Of a DNA stretch of 64,000 nucleotides, positions 13,601-28,600 are shown in pieces. The DNA lies in NCBI RefSeq assembly GCF_040807025.1, contig NC_090942.1, forward strand, positions 62,142,911 to 62,206,910, read 5' to 3'. Source of the stretch: Struthio camelus. Lineage: Eukaryota > Chordata > Aves > Struthioniformes > Struthionidae. The translations under genes were made by a program, and so were the position numbers. Position 1 is the stretch's first letter; each line of letters begins with the position of its first letter. The notes beneath the pieces were generated by a model, which searched no databases, had not been told where the DNA came from, and saw only the letters and a program-made list of their open reading frames with translations.

Positions 13601-16600
13601 CAACTATTAAGTTCCAGAGCTCAGCATTTTTCTGAGATTTTGTTCTTTCCTATCTCAGAAGCTGTGTCAGCAACATCGCTCATTGTTCCTGATGATTCTA
13701 CCAAAACAAACCAAGGGGATTCACATCTCTAAAATAACATAAGTTGTTATGCTCTTTTTCTTCCCCTTTGCTGACAAAGATGAGCTAGGAGAATGGAGAA
13801 AGTACAGGGTATCTCTGAGCATGCATACGCGGCTGTGGCTGTTGTTATAAATGAACACCCAGTTGTTTGGTCTGATTACATCAGCTAGTTTTGTCAGTGG
13901 CCCTTTAAGAATTGCCCAAGACAGTTGAGAGTGAATAATACTCTGTAAATTATCTAATGAAAAGGAGTGCTTTTAATGCAGTCTGACGTTAGAGAAGTAA
14001 AGTGAGCGAGCAATGGTGTTTGTCCCAGAGTCCTTAATGTGGCTTGGATTACTGTAATCAGCAGGCAGAGATTCAGGATTTTTTACATTCCTGATGGTGT
14101 TGGAAGGAATGTCTGTTAGTTAGAGCAAGAGACTAGGAGTCAGAACCTGGCCATGTTAACGCTTTAGCACATCACTTTCTTAAGCGTCTGTTTGCCTGTC
14201 CACAAGAAAGACCAATTTCTCCCTGTTTTTTGAGCTCTGTGAATAAATGGAGCCATATAAAGTCAAAGGCTTATTATTTCTGATTCATTTGTATTTGTGC
14301 TACCATTTATTTACATTCTTTTATGATTATTTTTAGTATTTGCATTTGAGGTTAAAACTGTTTGCTTTTTTTCTTTTATTGAAGACTCGATCTTTGCTTA
14401 GCGTATTTGAAGAAGATGCAGGAACCCTTACCGAATATACAAACCAGTTGCTTCAGGCAATGCAGCGTGTCTATGGTGCTCAGGTAATTTTTCATTTGTG
14501 CTGCTTTTGTTCAGTGAGCAGTAGAAGCTAAGTTGCTATTATGATGCTGTTATTTACATGATTTAAACGGGTGCCAAGTACCTGTACCTCCTGTGGCTTG
14601 CAGAGGAGTTATGGGTGTTTCCCATCTGATGTCTCAGCCCTTTCCTGCCTTGGTGTTCAGAAGAGTCATCGGTATGAAAAAAGTCTTATCTGTTGGTCTT
14701 ATCTTATCTCCAAACAATTAATAAAAGAAAAATTGTGCTATATCCTTACCTTATAGTAGATTGGAAGGTCAGCTTTTACAAAATTACTTGCCTAAATATA
14801 GACGCAACACACAGATGGGTATTCATGCTGGCTTTAGGCATCCAATTTAAATGCTTTGATTCACCATATGGAAGCAACTGTCTGTGTCCATTAGTAACAG
14901 AGAGAGTATACACCTGGAATCATGATGAGGTTGATTACCTAAAGTACGCAGTGTGAAAAATATGCGAGTGGGAAAAAGATAACGCTTTCTAAAGCGTTTA
15001 CATGACCTAGATGATTAAATCCCTTTGAAAATAAAACTTGCAAGTTGCATGCAGTGCTTTGGAAAGTATTATTATAAATCGGAGTGATTTTCAGTGAAGC
15101 TAGGATTCCCATGTGCATAAGGCTAGATATTTCAGAGTACCATATCTAGGCCTTTAGAGATGTAGACGATATGTCATGGAATTTTTGCAAGCGTTTTTGT
15201 AGGTTGGGCACCTAATTTCCGTTGAAAGTAAGTTCTGTTGTTAAACTAGTAAGTCAAAGAGCATAGAGAGGTGAGACCTGAGTACTTTGAATTTACTGGG
15301 AGACTGAATGCCTGATTCTCGTCTTACATTATCAGAAATGAGTTCAGCTATAAAACTAGTGCTGATATATGCCCATTTGGTGGGATTACTCTTTGGGGTG
15401 ACTGATAGTGTGACTTGGAAAGAAAGAGCAGCCTGCTGAAGGTCTAGCTACCTACAGCTGGAAGGTCCAGGTCTAGTCTTCGTGTTTTGGGCCCTGTGCA
15501 AATGCAGAGCAGTCAAAGGGTTACAGCACAACTCAGATGCTTAGGAAACAATACAGTGCGTAGCCAGGGGCTGCAGAGACAGCATGAAATCAGCACTCTG
15601 ACAGGGTCAGTGATGGGCATTTTGACAGTGTCATTGGGCTTTAAGAATAGCAAAAGTGTAGGCATGTAGGATGGTGGAAATCTGAGACCAGACAGCAGAT
15701 GGGATTGAAATGGGTAGGAGGAGGAAATTGGAGCATAAATATGCTTCGATTATTAAGTGCACAGCTTGTGGACTACATGTCCCTTCCCCCTGCTTATGCC
15801 TTGTTAGAATGGCATTTTAGGAAGCAGTGACTCTGGCCTGTGATTCATGAAAAAATGCTTTGTCTGCTCCTGTTTGCCTCTTCCTTTCCATCTCGGTTCT
15901 TAGCCTTCTCCATTTCTGTTTCCCCACAGTTCATGACATTTCCTGTTTCTTTTCACTGTCTCAGCCCATTTGCCCATCTGTGCTTTGCAGTACTACTGCG
16001 TCTTCTTCATTTGCCCGACGCTTCTTGTCCCTTTTATTCTTACGCACTTCCTGCTTTAGTTCAACCTAAATTTTTGGTCCGTGGTGGATTTTAGGTGTAT
16101 GCCTTGGCGTGTCTCATCAGATATTTGCTTCTATTTTGAGATGAGAGGCACATAGCAGTCGTTTAAATTCGACATTGGCTTAACATTTAGTGTTCTCAGT
16201 AGTGCTGCTGCCTCACAATTCCTTGGGAATCAAAGGGTTGTAACTTCAGTTTGGGCTCATGTTCCCAGGGCTTGTGTTCCCAGGATCCAGTACTGTAGTA
16301 GCAAAAAAGACGTTACAGTATCGGTAAAGTAGAAATAGATTGTATTAGTGATGTGAGTGGAAAAGGGAAACTTTTTTTGTTTTTTCTGTGTGTGCTTTAA
16401 AAAGTCTTGATAGTTTTGCATGAGATCTAAAAGAATACCCCAACATTGGGGCAAAATCCTGTTATTTAAATTAAAAAAGTGGAAATAATTAATTCGGCCA
16501 TATATGATTAATTCCCAAGAGAGTATTGGTGCTGTGTAGGCTAACTAACATTCATTTCTGACTAATTTTCCTAAACTTTGCAAATATCAATATATCATTT

Positions 16601-19600
16601 AAAGAACTGTTTCTGAATATTTCAAAGGAGGACACTCTTTCTAACTGAATTCCCCCTCAATATTTGAGATGCATACCCTGTGTTACAAAATGCTATGATT
16701 GTATTTGCCCTAGAAAAAGAAGTGAAATACTGAATTGCCCACTAACCATGAATAGACAGTTAAGAAAAATCAATGTGTTATATTTCTTTGCTGATTCCTG
16801 TCTATTCACAACTTAAGAGAAAATCAATTTTTGCTGATGCTTCGTTAGGAGACACGTTGTGTGGACTTCACCTAACTGTTCATTAGGAAATGCTACTAAC
16901 CCTTTTCATTTTAAGAGGGAATGAGATTCAGTAGAGGCAGTGTAAAACTTGAGAGTAATGAGAATCCGAGTTCTGAATTTGGCTTTTTTGCCTTTGGAAA
17001 GTGACTGCCATTCACTAGGATTTACTTATCTGTAGAGCAGGAATTACAGCGACTGACCTACTTTGATGCAATGATACAAGTTCTATTTGTGCAGCCATAA
17101 AAATGGCTGGAATCATAGTCATGGCAGTCAGACAAAACAGCGGTGGATTGTTAACCAGTCTACAATGTTAAAAATCAGGGCATATGCCCTCTCAAAATAG
17201 TTATGACAATTAATAAAAAAAAAAAAAAACAAAACAAAACTTGGTTTCTTCCTAATTACACTCTGAACTGGATTTTCCCAGGTGTGGCTGGGCCATATTT
17301 TCAAGATTTTCTGTAGAAGTTTGCTAGAAACCCTTTTGTTTCTTGTGATGAGAACTTGAATTTTTGTGTAATTCAAACCACTGTAGCTTATGATCAAATA
17401 ACAATAGTTGGCAGTTCTCCACGGGTACAGGGCAAAGTCTCAGAGGAGCAGCAATTAGTAGCAATTGCAAGTAGGTAATTATCCATTTGGATATATGTAT
17501 GTATTTGTCCCAAAACACCGCTTTGTGTGTGGAACAGCAGCAAGCTTGTAAATTGACAGTCCAAGCTCCTCTAAACGCTTGGATCAGTATGTTTGAAAGG
17601 AATGCAAGGAAGAAAGAAGTATTTGCCCAGACCTTTTAAAAACACTTTTAGGAAGATGGAAACCATTTTTGAAAACTTCTTTTACATTCCATCTTAGCTA
17701 CAGAATTCTGCTAGATGCTGGGGACCTCATTTTTGAGAAATCCACTTACTGAGGCACAGCTTCATTTTTGCATGCCTTTTGCTGTCAGCCTGTTGAAGCA
17801 TGTTTTTCCAGTGACTTTAGGGCAGTTGTTGGGATGGGTGCATTCGTCGGGAAGGACTTCACTAAACCCTGTAGGCAGAGCTTTGAAATGACTTGAAACC
17901 CCTTTTGTGCCAAGAGGGGAATGAGGGGTCTGCAGCATCTGATGGTGTGGTGGAGGCATTGCAGGATCTTGCAATGAATATGCCCCCTGGGCACGTAGAG
18001 CCCCTTGATGTGGGAGGGCCTGTAGCACTAAGGCTGCAGCTGGATGGTGTGCTCCTGGAAGATCTCCTTTGAGTGCAAAGCCCTGGGTACGTGGCAAGCC
18101 CCTTGCTGTGCAGGATCAGGACAGCTCACACACCAAATGCAACGGGTTGGTGACTCCATTTGGCCCATGGGGTTCTGTAGTGGGAAAGAGGCTGCAATGC
18201 TACAAGGCAGGTGCGGAGTATGACCCCATGGTGAAGGAGAAGGCCACAGGAGCCAAATGTATTAGCTCACACTTTGGAAGTGAAGTTCAGCAGATCTGAC
18301 AAGCCCATGTGTGTAAATGTAGAGAAACACTTTGATATTTGTTCATAAAACAAACCACACCCTTGTGAAAATGTATTATATTTCCTGCTTCAGTTTTGTT
18401 CTCCTGACTGGGCTCTGGTGCTCAGGAGTAGTTTATCATGTTGACGATCTCGTGGAAGAGATCTTTCTTCCAGCGTTTGTTCTTGGAGTTCTCCCTCCCT
18501 GCAAGCCCCAGTGTTGTGTCTGGCACTGCTGCTGTCTGATTGTTGTGAATGTTGTTTCCGTGGTTCTGATTGTTTATCCACTGAGCGATAGGTAATGCAG
18601 CCAGCAGGGATTGTCAGAAAACTTCATTAACTGAAGTTGCATGCTGAGATTCTTGCAATGGTGTGTGAACAAGCTGTGCCCAGTTCACATTCCTGACTTC
18701 CCACTGCCATATTAAATTCTCTTCAGAGCCTTACCATCATCTCCAGTTCTTCATTGTACTACAGAAACAGCTTGGTTGAGATCTTCATTTAATGAAATGA
18801 AATGCCATTTAAAAACTGAGAAGACTGTTGCTTCTCTTACTGACTATTAGAAGAGGTAAACTGGTAAGCAGATTAGAGGAAAGTAAGGTGCAGTGTGTTG
18901 TCATTGGAAAGAGATTTATTTTTGGCATTCCTGACAAATATGCCTCCATATTACAAGCAGTGAGAATAGAAGGAGAATCAAAAGAAGCCAGTATTGCCTT
19001 CAGCAATATATCCCGAGAGAGAACAACATGGGAATTGTGGAGGACGGTTCTGTTCAGCTTCAGTGTCTCTGTCTGCAGTTGTCTTGTGACTTCACAGTCA
19101 CACGGGCAAGGCAGCAACAACCTCTGGGGCTTGCTGCCTATTTATGTACAGGCTCAGAGGGAAACTCTCGAAATTTACTGAATAGTCTTGGTTTATATGC
19201 ACCACATAAAATGGGTATCAAGACAGCTTGTATGTATCTAGGGCCATAAATCAAGTAGATCTCTGATAAGCTGTCTAGGGGGCATACACAGATTTTTGTA
19301 TTTATTACACTGCACAGCTAACCCCAAGTGTTCCGAATTCTTAAATTATTTCTTGCTAAAAGAACGAGTAAGCACTGAAACTAATTTTTTTTTTTAATTA
19401 CATTTATTTTCATGCCTTAGGGAACAATTGTGTTGTCTTTTCAAATTTTTTCTTTGAAATGAAGTTTAAGTTACGCATTTGGTAACCCTTCGGTTCCAGG
19501 TAGAGAAGCTTCCATAGAATAGCAGATAGGACAGACTTGCAATAAAATAGATTTGTCAGTACTGACATCTGTGAAGTGCTATATGTCTGTATTTCTTATT

Positions 19601-22600
19601 GTTCCATATTCATTGCAAGTTTGTTATGAAGCATTTCCTGAGCCTTATTCACCATATGCTACTAACAGAGGTAAATAGAACATAATCACATGATAAGTAG
19701 TGTATTGACAAAGTCATGGGAGTTTATTTTAATACTGCTGATGAAGTTGGAGTTGTCAGCATGCCCGGAAACAAGGTAATATTGTGATAACCAGGATCTG
19801 GAGGTCTGAGTACTACAAGGATACTGCAATGCATAAATGCCCTGCTGATAGTAGTTTCATTGCAGGAAACGGTAAAGATTTTTTCCCTATTGAACTAGAA
19901 ATCGTATTGTAGCTGCCCTTGCTGTTTTACAGCAGAGTTTTGACTAGTGTCTCTTCTTTTTTCAAGCTGTTAGATGATCCTTTGCTGAGACATTCATGTT
20001 TGTGAGGACTGAACGCAGCATCAGGGCAAGCCTGATCTTGTAAGGTGCTGTGCAGCCTGAGCACCCTGGTGATGCTTAGCTTCTCCCACCTTTGGGTTCA
20101 TGTTTTCAAGCCACTTAATATGCAAATGTAAACATGTAGGACTAACGTTTTCCAGATTGCTGGAGAATTATGTATTCCAAGAAGATGATACACACGTGCA
20201 TAAAACCTAGTCATGTAAAACCCAGTTCTTTCCTGTGCCTGGTTTTAAAGGTAAATGTGTTCCCTAGTTCTGAAAGGACAAGAAAGCTGTAGCTCCCTTG
20301 TGGACCTTCTTCTTCAACCACCTACCTTTTTCTTCATTATTTATCAAACATTAGGCTTACCCAAATGCAAACTGACTTTTATGGCATGTCATTGTGCGCA
20401 TGCGAGGCTCAGGTTATATGCCTTTCCCATTATCTTGCCTGTTCACATGAAGAAACATTTGGCAGTTCTGTGTACTGGTTACTTGCAGACTTTTTAAAGT
20501 ACTGGCTTTAGCTGAAGCTGAAGCAGGAAAGTAGCTTTGCAGAAAGCTTCATTATATTAGGATTGGACATGATGGAATAGCTCTGTGTCTTTAGAAGTTA
20601 ATTTATAGCTCAGCTTAATCCTTCTCATGCCCTCAAATCTGGAATCTGGTAGACAACTGTCTGCAGAAATACCTTCTGACTTCGATGCATTGGACCCAGA
20701 GTTTATTTAGGAAAAATACCAAAAGAGACCCTAAAAAGGGATGGAATATCTCACAAATAAATGGTTAGTTTAATGGCGATTTTATTACAAACAAGTTACA
20801 GAAAAATCCTACTATCTTCTGTTCATACAAATAGCTTGGTGAATAAAGATGATAATGAGGTGATAAAATCGCATGCCTTTGCTCTAGCAGTAGATCCAAA
20901 AAAAAAAAGAAAAGGACGTTTTGTTGCTGACTAATCTGAAGGTAGGATGAGGTATTGAATTAAGAATTAAACCAGACGTTTTCTAATCTGGTATTTTGTC
21001 ATTTATGATAGATTAATGTTAGATTCAAGACACCACGTTCATTAGCATTTCTGTGTGATCTGGTGTTAGTGAACTGTAAAAAAAAAACAAACAAACAAAC
21101 AAAAAAACCTATCCCTCTGCACTAAGCATGCTAGCCAAGATGATTTTTTTTCTTAAAAAAAAAAAAAAAAAAGGGAGAGTTAACCCAGGAATATTTCTGT
21201 GAGCGTAACTGATCATAACTATTTGATACTTGTTTCTGTCCAGTCCTTTCTTCCTCCCTTCCAGTGTATTTTTTACATTAGTGCTGCAATAATGTTTTCT
21301 TTGTTGTGTAAAATCATCTAATGAAAATGCATATTTTTGCAAGGTACAGTACTGGTTAATATTGCCTTCACTCAGAATGCCTGGATTTCTGTTCAGTAGT
21401 TAATGTTTAGTAGTTTCTAGTTGATAACCTCCTAATAGCTCTCCCGTTCCACAAATGCTTGATGAATGCTGAAATTTAAAGGTAATGTGGAAGAGATTGT
21501 GCTGAACAGGCAATCAGGATTGTGTAGTAGCTTTTCTTTTGCTGTGGTCTACTGAATTTTCAGGCAGTTTAGGATAAAAGAAGTGAATGTGGCTGGATTC
21601 CATGGGAAAATGTTTTGGAAATAGATTAAAACCTGTTAAAGTGATTTTCTTGGATTCAGTGGATCTGTGAATTGAAGCAGTGCAAATAACTTTTAAGTCT
21701 TAAGACTGATTAGTAGTAGAAGTAGAGGGGAGGGAGGAAGCTGATTAGGAACATGCAGGAGGGGGATTAAACCAAACTTTCCCAGATAAGTGTGCTTAGC
21801 AAAGCAGTATTACTACCAGGTCAGCAGAGCACTTTGCCTGCTTCCCGTACCTTATGCAATGTGGTTGTGTTCATATGTGTTTGCTTAATTGTTTGCTTTG
21901 TTTTGTTTTCAGTGATAAAATGAATGATTTTTTTTACCTCTAGTGGGAACAAAGCCTGGCAGCAGTTGGGAGGATGAGGGAAGGAGCCAGGATTAACTCT
22001 TCCACGTGGGCTAGGATTGAGTGGAAAGTGTTCGTGCTGGTCTAACACAAAGGACCCATCTTAAAAGCCAGAGCCGTGAAAAACGTGATCTGCTGGCATC
22101 AGTGGGACATCAGGGATGTGTAGGACTGTTGTCCCACAATCAGCCCAAAATCCAAAAGTAAATTTTGTACTGGGACCTTCCATCAATTTTTTTTCTGCAT
22201 CTACAGTAGCATACCATGAATATCTGCTTGTGGTCTCTCTGTGGCTTTTGTCACCTGATCATATGCTTGACATGGTGCTGTTAACTTACACCCCTTTGGA
22301 GCCCTCAGGGTTTATGTGTTCCCCCCATTATCCCATCAAATACCAGAGACATTTCCTGGGCAGGGGTGAGCATTGGAAGATGCTTCCTCCACACACCTCT
22401 CTGCATTGCCAGCCCTCAGACTGTCCCATGTAGATGAGTACAGATGCTCTCTATTACTCTTTATTACGTTATTGGATATCGTGGAGCGGGGGCAGAATTG
22501 AGGATCTGGTAGTCTTAAAAAACAAACTACTAGAAGTTTTGAGGATCACTAGCACAAAGGAGTGGGATGCCTTTGGAGTCAGCATGTTGTTCTGAAGCTT

Positions 22601-25600
22601 CTCTTCACGTTAACCAGTTCAAGCCAAAAGCATTTGTTTTCAAAATCCAAAACAGACCACACAGTTGCAGACTTTGCAGGAATAAGTGAACTGAAACAAA
22701 AGGGGGAGGGGAAAAAAGGCCTGTTTCCAACTTTCAGGTTATTTTCAGAAGGTTTTTCTCACCCCAACTCAGCTATAAATCCGACAGATGGCATCACAGT
22801 TCCTGTGTGAAGAAAGACTCCATTTCTTACTCGGTTCTGTCTTTGAGGTGGCGCTCATGAACAAGATCCCAGACCTGAGAACCTCTGTAGTCTGGATTCA
22901 TCTGTGGACTCCACCCGCATGTACACAAACACACACACCCTTTTAATATCAGCACTCCACATGGAAAGAGTCTCATCCTTCCTGTCATCAAGCCATTGCT
23001 TGCCAACTCCCACTTGGAGGGGTGGTAAAGTCTCTCAGGTGTTCTTACTGCCTGGTGGCAGATAGCTAATATCTATTCCTCTTCTTGGCTAAGTTCTTAA
23101 CAAGGTTCATTAACTCATTGTTAAGACACAACAGCCTTTTCCATCCACTGGCTTGGGAAATGTTTAAATCCCAAGTGTTTGTGTAAAGCTTTCACACATA
23201 AAAGCTTCACAATCCACGCAACCAACTTGCAAGTCTTACATGAATCCTGGCTATTATATACTATATGAAAGTGTAAGGCTCGTTGGTCTGAAACAAGAAA
23301 CAGGACTAGTCCATCACTGTGAGGTGAGAATAGTCATGGGAGCACGTGATCTGAATTTGGTCCCAGACTAACTCAAGTTCTGAGCCCTTGTTTATGCCTT
23401 GGAAGGCTGCTGCTCTCACATCTCCATCCAGCTGGGAGTAATATCACCCTAGTGTTTTATGATAGCTGGAATTAGCTTCTGCCGTGTGTTCACAGTGCAG
23501 CTGTTCACATATGGTTGCTGCTACCTAAGCTGTGGCAATGTCTCTCTTTGTTCTTTTCGAGCGCTTGGGCACGCTTAAGACCCTGGCTAGATGTTTGGAA
23601 CTAGCCTTGCTGTCTGTGTTAGTCCTCCTTCCTGGCATGCCGAGGAGGTGCAGAAGCACCAGGCTGTAATGCAGCATGTCAGAGATAGCTTGAGGCCAAA
23701 GCAGAAGCTATTTCCAAATACCTGGCCCGGACTGGCAAGTGTGCTCTGTTCTGCTCCCTCAGGACAACAAGGGGAGGACAAGAGGACGCACACATTCTGT
23801 CCAAGTTTTAATAGTTTTCTGCTCCAGACCCAGCATAAAGGGTGCTATTAAAGCAATTCAGAGGTTGCTCTGAATTTTACAAACTCTCTATGGTCTTACA
23901 TACTCAGAGAGGGGAATAGAATATGTTAAGGTTTTAAAATGAAATTAAAAGTGATTAGTTCTCTGAGTTACCGAGCTAGAGGAGGATCTGACAAGGGTTA
24001 ACGTAGATCCCAATTTTGCTTTTTTTTTTTTTTTAAATTCCGATTTTAAGCCATTAACCAATGAGACACTCGAAAATTGATAGGCTAGTGTTACAAATAT
24101 ATTGAATAAAGGCTCACCTATCCAAAAGCTTGTCTGTTTTTCTCCAGCTATATCAATCCAAATGATACACTCTCCCTACAGGTCTTGCTTTGGGTAGCTC
24201 TTAAGTATGTGCATGCTTTCACTGGACAGCTTTACTGTGAGAATACAGAATTACGCACTGTTTTGTACTCCTGTGTCAGCTTAAAGCAATGTAATTGTAT
24301 CGATACATTCCATGAGCATGAATGCGTTATATAAAGGTACATTTACTGACACCCTTTATTTCTGAAAATTTTGGGGAAAGGTGATTAACCAGTATGAAAT
24401 ACTGTTATGCTGGTATGACTGCATACATGTGTAAGGTTGTTCTGCTTTTATTATTTTGAAAAAAAAAAAAACAGCCAAATCCTATCTCTAATCAAAGTAG
24501 AGAAACTGAAGCAAACTCTGTGTTGATCAGGTCTGAAGTGCACCTGTTATTACTGTTTCTCTGTGCAGCTATTCTGGGATTTTTTTTTTTTTATTTTTAC
24601 ATACAGCTGAACATCTGCGTAAGTAGTTGCAGATTCAGTCAGTAAGCTGGTAACAAACTAGTAGGAACAACAGTCCTGAAGACTTTTCATTATTTCTATT
24701 AACTTGTCTCTTTTGTTTGTAGAACGAAATGTGTCTTGCCACGCAACAGCTTTCAAAGCAGCTCCTTGCCTATGAAAAGCAGGTATGTCCAGCATCCCTC
24801 TTCCCCCCGCCCCCCAAACGTGTGAAGAAGCCTGTTCAGAGCGTGGTTTCCAGAAGTGCTTAGGGCATTGGCCTACTTGGTTTCATGTGAAGACAGCTGT
24901 AAAATTCCCCAGTACATTGGGGGGAATTAGGTCACTTCTGTGCATCTTAACTCATATTTTGGACTGTTTTTTTTAATACATTCATAACGATGCAAACCAG
25001 TTTGTTCTAATTATATGACCATGACTTTAAAATAGCTGTTAATTATATGTTGTGCAAAATCAGTTCATTTAAACCAACCGGAGCAAAGTATAAAGAATAT
25101 GTATTAATGACTTAATATTTTTCCATTTAGTTTTATCATTTGCTGTTTTTTGTAGGAGTATTTATTATTTCTGTATAAGATATGTTTTTATACTTACTTT
25201 TATTGATTTACAGACCAAATGTGTGTTTCTGTTTTCAGCATTTTGCCTTAGGTAAAGGAGATGAAGAAGTGATATCCACCCTTCATTACTTTTCAAAAGT
25301 TGTGGATGAGGTAATTTGAATTGCCACTAGAACTTTGTTTTTTTTTTATGTTGGTGATAAATCCTTTTGATTCTGAGCCTTCCCACTGAAGGCTAGATGG
25401 TGCCTGGGCTCTGTATAGCCATTTAAACAGGGGAGAAAAGGAGCATAAACCCACCCTTTTGTAACAGCCTCTTCAGGTCTACAGACCACTAGAGCTGTTT
25501 CTTTGCCTCCTTCCCACAAGCCATCCTCAGAGCAAAGCTTCACTTTCCAAGTAGGGAAATCAGAAAAGAGAACATATGTCAGATAACCTGGGGTCATTTC

Positions 25601-28600
25601 TAATTTCACTCAGTTAAAAAAAAAAAAAATGCATTTACACTTACAAGCTTTACACACTGCGCTCTGAGCCCAAACTTTCCAGGGAAGGAGGCACGACGGC
25701 TGTGTATTATTAGTAAGGTTGCTGCTTAGTTCCTGTAAGATCACCTGGAATCCAAAGGGTATTGGTGCAGGCAGCAGAACCTGCTTGCTCAGGGCAGGTT
25801 AGGTATTACAGCTGCATGCACGCAACACCTCTGCTCTGTGTAGGCGGCTGCTAAGCAGTGGGAGTCTTTGTAAAAGTGCTCTTGCTAGCCCTACCCATAT
25901 AAAATTTCAAGATAATCTCAGTATCTAGGCCCTTATCGCTTAAGTGCCCTTCTTTAGTGTCACATCACTCTTCCTGGTGTGAGTAGGGCTGTATGCCATC
26001 AGGAGAATGCTGTGCTTCTTGTTAGACTACTTTAAATCTTTATTAAGAGGGCAAAGGGCTGTACTGCGGTATGATTTTGGAAAAAGGGATGGGAGATAGG
26101 AGGGATATGGGGCAAAAAAAAGTTAAAAATTTTAGAGCCATGCTCATCCCATGGGTAACCCTAGTGATTTAATGAGAGGAATCCCAAAAGTTAACTTTGC
26201 GCTTAGGCTTTTCCTGCTGCATACCTGCTCTCTGGCAATATTTGAAAGGATACTCTGGTAATACAAGTCAAGTACCTGTCTTGGTGAAGTACAAATAGAT
26301 CAAAACCGTAACTTTCTCCTTCCCAGGTACAAAAGAATCCTCCCCTTTGCAGGAGGAAAGCTGGGAGCCATTTTTTCCCTCGCAAGAAACTGCTTCTTTC
26401 ATTAGCCACCTTTTATGTGTGTTAGCTAGCCCCTGTACCTGTTGTTTTCCAGTTGTCCGTTCTACAGGCATTGAATTACCCTGCTTTAGTTCTGTATCCT
26501 CTAGTGGGAAATACAGACTTCCTCCCTGCCTGCATAACACTGCCTAGAGGCCTCCAGAAGGGTACTATACCATGAACAAACAGGCAGAATATAATGTCAG
26601 TGTTGTAGTGTCCTCGTAGTTTGTAACATCAGGCAGTGTAGTAGACATCCTACCTGAACACATCTAAGACTCTTTCCATGTCACTGCAGACACGAGAGCC
26701 TTGCCTTCATCCTGTACAGTGTCTTACAGGTGCTTTAAAAATATGTCTTGATGTGCAGAATTTCAGAGATGCTTACAAGAATAGGAACAAGAAACAGATC
26801 TAAGGGTAAAATATTTAAATGGGACCTTTCATGCTGTGTCCCCCATTGTGATTGTGTCCTGGTTAACTCTCATGAATGGAAAGAGAGTCTAGTCGTAGAA
26901 GTGGAGTTGGAACTCTGTGGTATCGAGAACTAACAAAAACTGGTTAATGAAGGCTAATTACAGATGAAATCCTCTTCAGTTAAGCTTTAGAATTAAGGGT
27001 CAAGTGAACTGCCCTAATATGGTGTGTGGGGACTGAAAAGTTCTTTGGATTATTGGAAAACACTGGGCAGGAATGAAATTAAGCATTTAGGGGAAAATCC
27101 CCGTCTGTCTCACATATCTTGAAAATGTGTTTTTAGTATGGAAGTGTGTTATGTCCTTTTCTTGTCTGCTGGGCACAAATGGCAGGTGTGCTTCTTCAGC
27201 AACTGTGCAGTGCTAGGGCCCACACTCTAATCCAGACTGTCTTCATATAGATCGTTGCTCTGCAGTTTTGCACCGCCAAAGATGACCTTTTAAATGATTG
27301 TTATAGTACAGTTTAACAACTCAGGTTGAGGGTTTATGTACTTTTGCTTTCAAGGAAAAATAAATTTTGTTGGTTAATTATATAGCTGTGTAATGTATTT
27401 AAAACAAAAAAGTGCTTTAAAAAACCCTGCGCTCATGTACATAGTAAGAAAACTGAAGTTACAGTGGAAACCTGTAAGTAACCGCGTATGTGTTCATCAG
27501 AAAGCTGGCATAGGTAGTGGGATGGAAAATAACCGTGAACGTAAATCACGCGATTAGGATAGTCATGGGTTAACCACTGGGGCTTGTTGGTTTACCTCTT
27601 CCTACATGGAAGTGGGAGAAAGATGGGTAATGTAGAAATTGGTGTTAATTTTTCTGGTGAAAACGTCACTGTGATCTGCTAGTTCTTACTCAGGCAAAAT
27701 CCCTGTTGGTGTTGAGCGTGTTGCATGCAGAAAGACCAAAGGGACCACTGATTTTCAGCAGGAGACGTGACTTTGAGGTTGAGTATTACGAAAGAAAGGA
27801 AAAAGTACATAGTGCGACTGTGGCTGCCAGGTGCTGAGGTTGTCATTTTGAAAACTTTGGTTTACATGAGGGAAAAACATAAGAAATGAGAGTACTAAGA
27901 AATTTACGCTTTTTATTTTAAATTGACACACTAAACTTATAAAAGGTAAGGTATACTCACATTTCACTTTGAAAACTTCAAATTGCATTGACTGCTTATT
28001 CAAGTCTTTTCTTTCGACAAAAGGGAAGTTTCTAATCCTGCTGAAGTAAGAGCCAGTGTTTGCATAGCAAACTGTGGACAGCACATAGCGTGAAGGTGCA
28101 TGCTTTTGTTCCAAGCTTGGCTTCTGGCAAGTTTGTCTCATTTTCCTGGCTGTTTACTAATAGGATAATATTTTTGACTGGAGCACTTAGGGATGTTTGT
28201 TGATGGCTACTGGTATGTAGCCGTAAGTGTCAGTTTTTTACTGACTTTATCAGGACTTGATGGTTTTAGATGGTGTTCAGGAGTGTTTTATATGAGTTTC
28301 CAAAGTAAAGGCCCAAAGTAAAGGCCAATATAAAGGCCCAAACACCAGAATTTGAATAAGCTAAGAGTTTGATATTTGCTATTCATGGATTTTTAATGCC
28401 TTGGAGGAGATATGTATAAGGCCAAAAAGATTAATAATAATGACATTTGGTGGTCTTGATATATTTCCACCATTTGGGATGAGAAATACCATAAAGCAAC
28501 CAGACCTTGCATAATTTTGCCCAGTGGGAGGTTTGGTGAGAAATTTTTGTCCTTTATAACAAAAGTAAATGCATATGCTTCATATCATGTAGGAGCACTG

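Larger units (their letters stand above)
9673..14384 (+). other. APPL2: APPL2 intron 1
   Basis: A 4.7-kb intron. The first 900 bases belong to the CpG island. Beyond it lie a CR1 3' end (about 10840-10995), two overlapping hairpins (13209-13257) and two MIR-like relics (about 12945-13085 and 14108-14245). No further exon is supported. Confidence 0.85.
14484..24722 (+). other. APPL2: APPL2 intron 2
   Basis: The longest intron (10.2 kb). It holds a MIR-like relic near 16955-17080, an unexplained GC-richer block (about 17750-18300), A-rich or AAAC-rich low-complexity stretches at 17216-17240 and 21077-21172, and no supported exon. The open frames in it lack matching splice sites. Confidence 0.85.
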
